In this document: positions 1 through 5,100 of the stretch, piece by piece
Layout of the letters: each line of letters starts with the position of its first letter
Numbering within the stretch: position 1 is the stretch's first letter
Assembly (NCBI GenBank): GCA_025923175.1
Contig: JAICGL010000153.1
Span: forward strand, 1 to 8,409
Source: Acidimicrobiia bacterium
Lineage (GTDB): Bacteria > Actinomycetota > Acidimicrobiia > IMCC26256 > BP-133
DNA: 8,409 nucleotides
Direction: 5' to 3'
The notes under the pieces: model-generated
What the model saw: only the letters and a program-made list of their open reading frames with translations
Database searches by the model: none
What the model was told of the DNA's origin: nothing
Made by a program: the position numbers and the translations under genes

Positions 1-715
1 CGAGCGCAACACGACGATCCCCACCAAGCGGTCGGAGGTCTTCACCACAGCCGAGGACGGCCAGCCGTCGGTCGAGATCCACGTCCTCCAGGGCGAGTCC
101 GACATGGCCTACCGCAACAAGACGCTGGGCAAGTTCCAACTCGTCGACCTGCCGCCTGCCCCCCGGGGCGTGCCCCAGATCGAGGTCACGTTCGACATCG
201 ACGCCAACGGCATCGTCCACGTGGCGGCCAAGGACCGGGCGACGGGCAAGGAGCAGTCGATGACCATCACCGGCCAGTCGGCCCTCAACCGGGACGAGAT
301 CGACCGGATGATGCGCGAGGCCGAGACCCACGCCGACGAGGACCGCAAGCGCCGCGAGGAGGCCGAGGTCCGCAACAACGCCGACACGCTCGTCTACCAG
401 ACCGAGAAGCTCCTCAAGGAGCAGGGCGAGAAGGCCACGCCCGAGGACAAGACCGCCATCGAGGACGCCCTCAAGTCGGTCAAGGAGGCGATCGCCGGCA
501 CCGACGTCGACGCCATCAAGCGGGCGCACGAGAGCCTGATCCAGGCCAGCCAGAACTTCGCCTCCCGCCTGTACCAGCAGGCAGCGGCCCAGGCCCAGGG
601 CGGTGGCGCCGGTGGCGCCGGCGGCCCCTCGGGCGACGGCTCGCAGGCCGGCGAGGGCGCGGCCGAGGAAGAGGTGGCCGACGCCGAGATCGTCGACGAG
701 GGCAAGGGGGCGTAA
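1..715 (+). CDS. dnaK: Chaperone protein DnaK (Hsp70), C-terminal part, 5' truncated
   Basis: This is the C-terminal part of the ATP-dependent Hsp70 chaperone, which binds exposed hydrophobic segments of unfolded cytosolic proteins. The reading frame is open from base 2 and ends with TAA at 713-715, giving 237 residues; the ATPase domain lies upstream of the window. The fragment opens with the Hsp70 motif ERNTTIPTKRSEVFTTAEDG and continues through the substrate-binding beta-sandwich (IHVLQGE, APRGVPQIEVTFDIDANGI, AKDRATGKEQ). The helical lid follows (LNRDEIDRMMREAE). A Gly/Ala-rich linker precedes the acidic tail DAEIVDE, a typical bacterial DnaK C-terminus that helps contact co-chaperones. 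The ATG at 104 is internal, because the family sequence continues upstream of it without a break. grpE starts 3 bases after the stop, so this is the leading gene of a dnaK-grpE-dnaJ-hspR operon whose promoter is outside the window. Confidence 0.98.
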   Translation, partial: ERNTTIPTKRSEVFTTAEDGQPSVEIHVLQGESDMAYRNKTLGKFQLVDLPPAPRGVPQIEVTFDIDANGIVHVAAKDRATGKEQSMTITGQSALNRDEIDRMMREAETHADEDRKRREEAEVRNNADTLVYQTEKLLKEQGEKATPEDKTAIEDALKSVKEAIAGTDVDAIKRAHESLIQASQNFASRLYQQAAAQAQGGGAGGAGGPSGDGSQAGEGAAEEEVADAEIVDEGKGA

Positions 716-718
716 CCC

Positions 719-1315
719 GTGCCGACGAACGACGCCGGGCCTCCCGAAGGGGAGGTCCCGGCACAGGACCCGATCGAGGAGATCGCCCACACCGCCATGG
801 ACGCCGGGGAAGGCGAGGTGGCGGAGGGCGAGCTCCTCGACGAGAGCGTCGATGAGATCGTCATCGACTCAGGCGGCGACGAGATCGCTCGGCTGACCGC
901 CGAACGCGACGAATACCTGGCCCACCTGCAGCGCACGCAGGCGGAGTTCGACAACTACCGCAAGCGGATGCTGCGCGACCAGACGACGCACCTCGAGCGG
1001 GCCGCCTCCGGCCTCGTCGAGCAGATCCTGCCGGTGCTCGACTCGTTCGAGCTGGCCTTGGGCAGCGGCGGCACCGACGTCGAGCGGCTCCGCAAGGGCG
1101 TCGAGCTCGTTTACGGCGAGCTGCTCGGCGCGCTGGAGAAGGCCGGCCTGGAACGGATCGAGGCGCTCGGCAAGCCGTTCGACCCGGAAGAACACGAAGC
1201 AGTCATGCATGTGGAGGACGATGGTGGGGAGCCGGGCGTACGCGACGTCGTGCGCAGCGGCTACCGCTTCAAGGGCCGGGTCATCCGCCCGGCCATGGTG
1301 AAGGTGGCTACGTAG
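719..1315 (+). CDS. grpE: GrpE, nucleotide exchange factor for DnaK
   Basis: GrpE is a cytosolic homodimer that releases ADP from DnaK and so resets the Hsp70 cycle. The protein has 198 residues, a usual size. Residues 1-50 are acidic and probably disordered. A long helical region follows (about 54-100) with the family motif AEFDNYRKRMLRD. The C-terminal beta-domain carries the signature GKPFDPEEHEAV and GYRFKGRVIRPAMVKV, ending at residue 198. The start is GTG, 3 bases after the dnaK stop. A purine-rich stretch (AAGGGGG, about 704-710) inside the end of dnaK can serve as ribosome binding site, which suggests translational coupling. An ATG further in would remove part of the acidic tail only, so the exact start is slightly uncertain. 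Confidence 0.97.
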   Translation: MPTNDAGPPEGEVPAQDPIEEIAHTAMDAGEGEVAEGELLDESVDEIVIDSGGDEIARLTAERDEYLAHLQRTQAEFDNYRKRMLRDQTTHLERAASGLVEQILPVLDSFELALGSGGTDVERLRKGVELVYGELLGALEKAGLERIEALGKPFDPEEHEAVMHVEDDGGEPGVRDVVRSGYRFKGRVIRPAMVKVAT

Positions 1316-1319
1316 GGAA

Positions 1320-2486
1320 ATGGCGCCGCAGCGGGAGTGGTTCGAGAAGGACTACTACGCCGTGCTCGGGCTCCAGAAGGGGGCGACCGAGAAGGACATC
1401 ACCCGCGCCTACCGGAAGCTGGCCAAGCAGCACCACCCTGACGCCAACCCCGGCAACAAGGAGGCGGAGGAGAGGTTCAAGGACATCTCCACCGCCTACG
1501 ACGTCCTCGGCGACGCGCCCAAGCGCAAGGAGTACGACGAGGTCCGCCAGATGGTGGCGTCAGGTGCCGGCAACCCCTTTGCCGGAGCCGGTCCCGGCGG
1601 GTTCGGCGGCCCCGACGGTGGCATCCGGTGGGAGACCACCGGCGACATGGGCGACGTCGGCGGCCTCGGCGACCTTCTCGGCAACCTGTTCGGGCGGGCG
1701 GGTCGGCGAGCGGGTTCGGCGACCCGCCAGCCCGGTGCGGGCCCCCGCCGGGGCGGTGACCTCGAGGCCGAGGTTCACCTGGCGTTCGACGACGCCGTCC
1801 GGGGCGCGACCATCGCCGTCCAGCTGACGGGCGCCGCCCCCTGCCATACCTGTGGCGGGACCGGCGCCGCGCCCGGGACCGTTCCGCAGCCCTGCCCGCA
1901 GTGCCATGGCGTCGGCACGCTGGCCGTCGACCAGGGCCCGTTCTCCTTCTCCCAGATCTGCCCCCGCTGCAGCGGGAGCGGCCGGGTGGTGGAGAAGCCC
2001 TGCGCGACGTGCGGCGGCAGCGGTTCCGAGACCCGCACCCGGGAGGTCAAGGTCCGGATCCCGGTGGGTGTGGCCGACGGCCAGCGCGTCCGGGTGAAGG
2101 GCAAGGGCACGACGGGGAACAACGGCGGGCCGCCGGGCGACCTGTACGTCACCGTCCACGTGGCGCCCCACGCCTTGTTCGGCCGGCGCGGCAACGACCT
2201 GCTGCTGCGGGTCCCGGTCACGTTCTCCGAGGCGGCCCTCGGCGCCGAGGTCAAGGTCCCAACCCTCGACGGCGCGGTCACCGTGCGGATCCCCCCGGGC
2301 ACGGCCTCGGGAAAGACGCTGCGGGTCCGCGGCCGGGGGATGCCGAAGGCCGGCGGAGGCGCCGGCGATTTGCTGGTCACGGTCGACGTCGTCGTGCCGC
2401 AGACACTCTCCGACGAGCAACGTCAGGCGGTGGAGGCGCTGGCCGCCACCGAATCCGCCAACCTACGAGCGCACCTGGGGGTGTGA
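1320..2486 (+). CDS. dnaJ: Chaperone protein DnaJ (Hsp40, type I)
   Basis: DnaJ delivers unfolded substrate to DnaK and stimulates its ATPase. At 388 residues it is a full-length type I Hsp40. The J domain covers about residues 10-75 with the HPD tripeptide at 39-41. A Gly/Phe-rich segment follows (about 80-145). Four CxxCxGxG zinc-binding repeats sit at 175-182, 192-199, 214-221 and 228-235; all eight cysteines are present, so two zinc ions should bind. The C-terminal substrate-binding beta domains follow (VHVAPHALFGRRGNDLL, VTVRIPPGTASGKTLRVRG). The ATG lies 4 bases after the grpE stop, with GAAGGTGG at about 1301-1308 as a likely ribosome binding site. Residues 1-9 precede the usual KDYYAVLG start, a modest extension seen in other actinobacterial DnaJ proteins. 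Confidence 0.98.
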   Translation: MAPQREWFEKDYYAVLGLQKGATEKDITRAYRKLAKQHHPDANPGNKEAEERFKDISTAYDVLGDAPKRKEYDEVRQMVASGAGNPFAGAGPGGFGGPDGGIRWETTGDMGDVGGLGDLLGNLFGRAGRRAGSATRQPGAGPRRGGDLEAEVHLAFDDAVRGATIAVQLTGAAPCHTCGGTGAAPGTVPQPCPQCHGVGTLAVDQGPFSFSQICPRCSGSGRVVEKPCATCGGSGSETRTREVKVRIPVGVADGQRVRVKGKGTTGNNGGPPGDLYVTVHVAPHALFGRRGNDLLLRVPVTFSEAALGAEVKVPTLDGAVTVRIPPGTASGKTLRVRGRGMPKAGGGAGDLLVTVDVVVPQTLSDEQRQAVEALAATESANLRAHLGV

Positions 2487-2490
2487 CGTC

Positions 2491-2889
2491 ATGGCCACTG
2501 AAGATCGGGACCGGGCCCTGTATGTCATCTCGGTGGCAGCCGAGCTGGCCGGCGTTCATCCCCAGACGTTGCGCATCTACGAGCGGAAGGGTCTCGTCGA
2601 GCCGCAGCGGACGGTCGGACGCTCGCGCCGTTACTCCGATCGTGACATCCACCGTCTCCAGCGGATCCAGGAGCTGACCAACGAGGGCGTAAGTCTGGCC
2701 GGCGTCAAACGCATCATCGCTCTCGAGGAGGAGCTCGACTGCGCCCGGGACGAGATCGAACAGCTGCAGGCCCAGATCGCTGACCTGCGCCAGGAGGCCA
2801 ATCAGGCCGTCGCCGACGTCCACCGGCAGTACCGGCGCGACCTCGTGCCGTTCAGCAAGGCCGTCATCCGATTCGGGCCTCGCTCCTGA
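2491..2889 (+). CDS. hspR: HspR, MerR-family heat-shock repressor
   Basis: This MerR-family transcription factor is recognised as HspR, the actinobacterial repressor of the dnaK operon. It has 132 residues. The winged helix-turn-helix lies at about residues 11-50 (YVISVAAELAGVHPQTLRIYE, RTVGRSRRYSDRDIHRLQRI), followed by EGVSLAGVKRIIALEEEL and a coiled-coil dimer helix (about 79-115). The short tail is basic and hydrophobic (YRRDLVPFSKAVIRFGPRS) with no effector domain, as in HspR. Only one Cys (Cys84) is present, so a metal-sensing MerR role is unlikely. The ATG sits 4 bases after the dnaJ stop, with GGGGGTG at 2477-2483 upstream. Known HspR proteins bind a HAIR inverted repeat and use DnaK as co-repressor; no HAIR-like copy was seen by eye in this window. 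clpB, which follows hspR in some actinobacteria, does not follow here. Confidence 0.92.
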   Translation: MATEDRDRALYVISVAAELAGVHPQTLRIYERKGLVEPQRTVGRSRRYSDRDIHRLQRIQELTNEGVSLAGVKRIIALEEELDCARDEIEQLQAQIADLRQEANQAVADVHRQYRRDLVPFSKAVIRFGPRS

Positions 2890-2919
2890 AGGACCCGGTT
2901 CGAGGTGTCCCCCGGAAAC

Positions 2920-2968
2920 AATTGCGCTTTATAGCGAGAGCGTAATTATTTCAAATAGAACCGCAATT
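2920..2968. repeat. 7-bp inverted repeat flanking the candidate promoter
   Basis: AATTGCG (2920-2926) and CGCAATT (2962-2968) are perfect inverted copies separated by 35 bases that hold the candidate -10 region. A smaller palindrome, CGCT-TTAT-AGCG (2925-2936), overlaps the left copy. This could be an operator or chance in an AT-rich patch. No bound regulator can be named from the sequence. Confidence 0.3.
2922..2950 (+). promoter_or_regulatory. Candidate promoter for the collagen-like gene in an AT-rich island
   Basis: Bases 2917-2970 are visibly AT-rich compared with the surrounding G+C-rich DNA. TTGCGC (2922-2927) could be a -35 element and ATTATT (2945-2950, spacer 17) or TAATTA (2943-2948) a -10 element. 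Both matches are weak, so the exact boxes are uncertain; base composition and position upstream of a new transcription unit are the stronger evidence. A transcript from here would have a leader of about 145 bases. Confidence 0.4.
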
Positions 2969-2982
2969 CCATGCGGGTTTGG

Positions 2983-3024
2983 GGCCAAAAGGGTACCCGT
3001 TCGGTCCTATTCCAGCTTTGGGCC
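2983..3024 (+). other. Leader hairpin 1 upstream of the collagen-like gene
   Basis: GGCCAAAAG (2983-2991) can pair with CTTTGGGCC (3016-3024): eight base pairs with one internal A-G mismatch. The loop contains a possible small inner stem (ACC at 2995-2997 with GGT at 3003-3005). It lies within the probable 5' untranslated leader. Confidence 0.4.
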
Positions 3025-3045
3025 TTACGGCAGGGTCACCGCAAA

Positions 3046-3084
3046 CGCACAGCCAATCCGGAGTCACCGGGGGGCGGCTGAGCG
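3046..3084 (+). other. Leader hairpin 2, just before the ribosome binding site
   Basis: CGCACAGCC (3046-3054) pairs with GGCTGAGCG (3076-3084): eight base pairs with one A-A mismatch. An apical stem CCGG (3058-3061) / CCGG (3067-3070) closes a 5-base loop, leaving an asymmetric internal loop (AAT against GGGGC). The structure ends 6 bases before the ribosome binding site at 3091, so it could affect translation initiation. GTCACCG occurs twice, at 3035-3041 and 3063-3069. It matches no riboswitch consensus that I can recall. Confidence 0.45.
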
Positions 3085-3090
3085 ATGTGC

Positions 3091-3097
3091 AAAGGAG
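3091..3097 (+). promoter_or_regulatory. Ribosome binding site deciding the collagen-like gene start
   Basis: AAAGGAG lies 5 bases before the ATG at 3103. This favours 3103 over the in-frame ATG at 3085, which lies upstream of this site and has only the pairing arm of the leader hairpin before it. Confidence 0.75.
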
Positions 3098-3102
3098 CGC
3101 GA

Positions 3103-3933
3103 ATGGCCCTCCCGAAGGTTGGATTCAAGAGAAACCGCCGCCGGACATTCGGTGTTTTCGTCGCGACGACTCTGGTCGTCGTCCTCGTCGCCGGAGCCGG
3201 GGCGTTCGCCCATGACCCCCACGACGGTGTGATCCATGGCTGCTACGACAAGTCGAGCGGCCGGCTGAGGATCGTCGATGCCGAGCGGCGCTGCGGCGGC
3301 GACGAGCGCTCCATCACCTGGAACGATCGGGGGCGCCGTGGCGACCTCGGCGCCAAGGGTGCCGACGGGCGTCCGGGGCCCGCCGGCCCGAAGGGTGACG
3401 TCGGTCCGGCCGGTCCCCCCGGTCCGAAGGGCGATGCCGGCCCGGCCGGTCCCGCGGGGTCCGACGGTCAGCAGGGCCCGCAAGGCCTCATGGGCCCCGA
3501 CGGCCCGCCGGGGCGGGACGGCTCCCCCGGGCCCCGAGGCAACGCCGGCCCGGAAGGACCTCCAGGTCCCCAGGGAGAGCGGGGACCGGCGGGCATCAGC
3601 GGCTTCGAGGTGGTCACCTCCCGTACCCCTGACTCCGGCTTCAACTCCGAGACCCCGAAGCGTGCTGTCGCCCAGTGTCCCAACGGCAAGCGCGTGGTCG
3701 GTACCGCCGCCAGCCTGGTCGGTGACGACGAGGACATCGCCGGACGGGTCATGCTCCAGGAGATCGCTCCGACCGGCAACCGCCAGGTCCGCGGCGTCGC
3801 CGCCGAGGTCCCGCCCGGCACGGACGTGCGATGGGCGATCGTGGCCATCGCCTTCTGCGCCGAAGCGCCGAATGGCAACGGTGACCGCAACTTTGATCGC
3901 AACTTTGATCGCAACCCTGATCGCAACGGGTAA
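3103..3933 (+). CDS. Secreted collagen-like (Gly-X-Y repeat) protein
   Basis: This is a predicted exported 276-residue protein of the bacterial collagen-like type; its specific role is unknown. Residues 1-36 look like a signal peptide: basic start (KRNRRR), hydrophobic core (VFVATTLVVVLVAGAG) and probable cleavage after AFA, before HDPHDG. A short head follows (about 40-75, GVIHGCYDKSSGRLRIVD ... SITWN) with Cys47 and Cys64, of a kind often found before collagen repeats in actinobacterial proteins. Gly77 to Ser166 are 30 uninterrupted Gly-X-Y triplets rich in Pro, Lys, Asp and Ala, with GPKGD and GERGPAG units expected to form a triple helix. The C-terminal domain (about 168-256) includes CPNGKRVVGTAA and has Cys192 and Cys252, a possible disulfide; it may act as trimerisation or binding head. 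The tail is repeats of DRNF/DRNP. No LPXTG anchor is present, so release or non-covalent surface attachment is more likely. It has its own leader and terminator. Confidence 0.85.
   Translation: MALPKVGFKRNRRRTFGVFVATTLVVVLVAGAGAFAHDPHDGVIHGCYDKSSGRLRIVDAERRCGGDERSITWNDRGRRGDLGAKGADGRPGPAGPKGDVGPAGPPGPKGDAGPAGPAGSDGQQGPQGLMGPDGPPGRDGSPGPRGNAGPEGPPGPQGERGPAGISGFEVVTSRTPDSGFNSETPKRAVAQCPNGKRVVGTAASLVGDDEDIAGRVMLQEIAPTGNRQVRGVAAEVPPGTDVRWAIVAIAFCAEAPNGNGDRNFDRNFDRNPDRNG
3883..3930 (+). repeat. Four 12-bp tandem repeats at the end of the collagen-like gene
   Basis: Units are GACCGCAACTTT (3883-3894), GATCGCAACTTT (3895-3906), GATCGCAACCCT (3907-3918) and GATCGCAACGGG (3919-3930). The first nine bases are nearly identical throughout and encode Asp-Arg-Asn followed by Phe, Phe, Pro or Gly. 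The 12-bp period keeps frame, so copy number could vary by slippage without truncating the protein. Confidence 0.9.
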
Positions 3934-3934
3934 T

Positions 3935-3969
3935 TGATCCTTCGGGGCACCCCCCACCCCGAAGGATCA
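3935..3969 (+). terminator. Strong hairpin after the collagen-like gene, probable terminator
   Basis: TGATCCTTCGGGG (3935-3947) and CCCCGAAGGATCA (3957-3969) form a perfect 13-bp stem with a 9-base loop, starting 2 bases after the stop codon. No run of T follows directly, which is common for actinobacterial terminators. Position and stability make termination or 3'-end protection the likely role. Confidence 0.75.
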
Positions 3970-3973
3970 CTTG

Positions 3974-4038
3974 GAGCCGGCGCCCGTACCCCCGCACCCC
4001 TCGCTGGAGGGTCACCCAAAGCCCCGGGCGCCGGCTCT
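3974..4038 (+). terminator. Second long inverted repeat before the recombinase gene
   Basis: GAGCCGGCGCCCG (3974-3986) and CGGGCGCCGGCTC (4025-4037) are perfect 13-base inverted copies 38 bases apart; an outer G-T pair extends the stem to 3973/4038. The loop holds a smaller stem, CCCTC (3998-4002) with GAGGG (4007-4011). The right arm is followed by TACTCTTTT, a T-rich stretch, so it could be a tandem terminator. Placement directly before a recombinase-like gene also allows a recombination or regulatory site, but the long spacing is unlike a core recombination site. Confidence 0.55.
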
Positions 4039-4043
4039 ACTCT
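4038..4043 (+). promoter_or_regulatory. Candidate -10 element for a leaderless recombinase transcript
   Basis: TACTCT fits the TANNNT pattern and lies 7 bases before the GTG at 4051, the distance expected if transcription starts at the start codon. No ribosome binding site is visible before the GTG and no clear -35 element was seen. Confidence 0.35.
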
Positions 4044-4050
4044 TTTGTAA

Positions 4051-4719
4051 GTGGCAACTGACGCTTTGGTGGCGCCGGCGAACAAGGGGCGCAAGCTACC
4101 GCCCGAGCTCCTGACGCCGGAGGAAGTGCGGGCACTGCTGGGTGCCTGCTCCACCACCGCCCCCACCGGCATCCGCAACCGTGCGCTGGTCGTGGTCCTG
4201 TACCGGGCGGGCCTTCGGCTCGACGAGGCCCTCGCACTAATCCCCGCCGATGTGGACGTCGCCGACGGTGTGATCCACGTCGGCCGGCGAACCCGGGGGT
4301 TGGGGGGTGTCCCCCCGACAACGGCGGCGAGAGCCGCCGAGGACAGGATGCATGTCCGGGAGGCCGGGATCGACGCCGGTGCCCTGGGCTTCGTCCGGAA
4401 GTGGCTGCGGACACGGGCGTCCCTCGGCGTCGGAGCCGACGCTCCGCTCTTCTGCACGCTGGCCGGCGGGCGGGTCCACCCCGCCTACGTTCGCCAACTG
4501 CTGCCCCGGTTGGCCGAGAAGGCCGGGATCGACAAGCGGGTCCACGCCCAGGGGCTGCGCTTCACCCATGCCGCCGAACTCGCCGCCGAAGGGATGCCGG
4601 CCGAGCTCATCCAGGCCCAGCTTGGCCACGAGACCCTGGCCAGCACCGACCGCTACCTCCGCCGGATGTCGGGCGCCGACCGACTCGACGCCCTCCAACG
4701 CCGGGAGTGGAAGCCCTAA
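4051..4719 (+). CDS. Tyrosine recombinase-like protein, catalytic domain only, atypical active site
   Basis: This 222-residue protein resembles the catalytic domain of tyrosine recombinases (integrase/XerC/XerD superfamily). It begins almost at once with LLTPEEVRALLGAC, the usual start of that domain, so the N-terminal SAM-like DNA-binding domain is absent; an in-frame TAA (4048-4050) directly before the GTG rules out a longer form. Box I is YRAGLRLDEALAL with Arg56. Box II is HAQGLRFTHAAEL with Arg170, but Gln167 stands where the catalytic His is expected and Phe171 replaces the usual following His. LGHETLASTDRYLRRM supplies His193 and the nucleophile candidate Tyr202. The beta-hairpin that normally carries the catalytic Lys has no Lys and seems enlarged (GRRTRGLGGVPPTTAARAAED). 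It may be a weakly active, repurposed or decaying recombinase. It lies between two inverted repeats and folB, 20 bases upstream of folB, and may be co-transcribed with it. No ribosome binding site is evident, so a leaderless start is assumed. Confidence 0.75.
   Translation: MATDALVAPANKGRKLPPELLTPEEVRALLGACSTTAPTGIRNRALVVVLYRAGLRLDEALALIPADVDVADGVIHVGRRTRGLGGVPPTTAARAAEDRMHVREAGIDAGALGFVRKWLRTRASLGVGADAPLFCTLAGGRVHPAYVRQLLPRLAEKAGIDKRVHAQGLRFTHAAELAAEGMPAELIQAQLGHETLASTDRYLRRMSGADRLDALQRREWKP
4299..4339 (+). repeat. Two back-to-back perfect hairpins inside the recombinase gene
   Basis: The first pairs GGGGGG (4302-4307) with CCCCCC (4311-4316) around a TGT loop and extends outward by T-G, T-A and G-C pairs to 4299/4319. 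The second pairs CGGCGGC (4322-4328) with GCCGCCG (4333-4339) around a GAGA loop. Both fall in the stretch encoding the enlarged beta-hairpin loop. Confidence 0.8.
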
Positions 4720-4739
4720 CCGCATAGGGTCTTCGCCCG

Positions 4740-5090
4740 ATGGACACGATCATTCTCTCGGGCATTCGAGCTCTCGGGGCGCACGGCGTTCTGCCGGAGG
4801 AACAGGGGAGGCCGCAGCCCTTCGAGGTCGACGTCGAGCTCTCGGTCGACCTGGGACCGGCCGGTCGCAGCGACGTGCTGTCAGACACCATCGACTACGA
4901 CGGGTTGGCACAGCAGGTCGTTGAGATCGTGGAGGCCGGCGGGCTGTCACTGCTCGAGGCCCTGGCGTCCCGGATCGCGGCGGCCTGCCGGGCCGATCCG
5001 CGCGTCACCGCCGTGGTCGTCACGGTGAAGAAGCTGCGGCCGCCCGTGCCCGTCCACGTGGATCACGTCGCCGTCCGGATCGAGCGGTAG
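4740..5090 (+). CDS. folB: Dihydroneopterin aldolase
   Basis: FolB cleaves 7,8-dihydroneopterin to 6-hydroxymethyl-7,8-dihydropterin and glycolaldehyde in folate synthesis (cytosolic, usually an octamer). The protein has 116 residues, normal for the family. It starts MDTIILSGIRALGAHGVLPEE; His15-Gly16 and Glu21 fit the conserved HG...E pocket. IDYDGLAQQV contains Tyr53, SLLEALASRIA contains the pterin-binding Glu73, and VKKLRPPVP has Lys98 at the catalytic Lys position. The product is the substrate of FolK, encoded 10 bases downstream. The ATG is 20 bases after the recombinase gene; only a weak AGGGT (4726-4730) precedes it. Paralogues such as epimerases share the fold, but the pairing with folK supports FolB. 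Confidence 0.94.
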   Translation: MDTIILSGIRALGAHGVLPEEQGRPQPFEVDVELSVDLGPAGRSDVLSDTIDYDGLAQQVVEIVEAGGLSLLEALASRIAAACRADPRVTAVVVTVKKLRPPVPVHVDHVAVRIER

Positions 5091-5100
5091 GGAGACGGGC

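Noticed and set aside
2874..2897. Hairpin over the hspR stop codon as operon terminator
   Set aside because: CGGGCCT can pair with AGGACCCG only with a bulge, the stem is short and no T-run follows. Too weak to call.
2909..3073. CCCCCGG / CCGGGGG inverted repeat as borders of an invertible promoter segment
   Set aside because: Only seven G/C bases match and the match does not extend either way; such pairs are expected by chance in this composition.
2980..3090. c-di-GMP (GEMM) riboswitch in the collagen-like gene leader
   Set aside because: Fragments such as GCAAACG and CACAGCC recall parts of the consensus, but their order, spacing and the paired elements do not fit.
3085..3102. Upstream ATG at 3085 as start of the collagen-like gene
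   Set aside because: The good ribosome binding site (3091-3097) lies downstream of it and at proper distance from the ATG at 3103. Starting at 3103 also gives a normal signal peptide.
3310..3600. DNA-level repeat element in the Gly-X-Y region
   Set aside because: The periodicity follows from repeated Gly codons every third position; the nucleotide units are not otherwise alike.
3883..3930. CRISPR-like array
   Set aside because: The 12-bp units are directly contiguous without spacers and are in frame within a gene.
3974..4038. Phage-type attachment site for the recombinase-like gene
   Set aside because: Core sites have arms about 6-8 bases apart and direct-repeat borders. Here the arms are 38 bases apart, there is no tRNA gene nearby and no second copy in the window.
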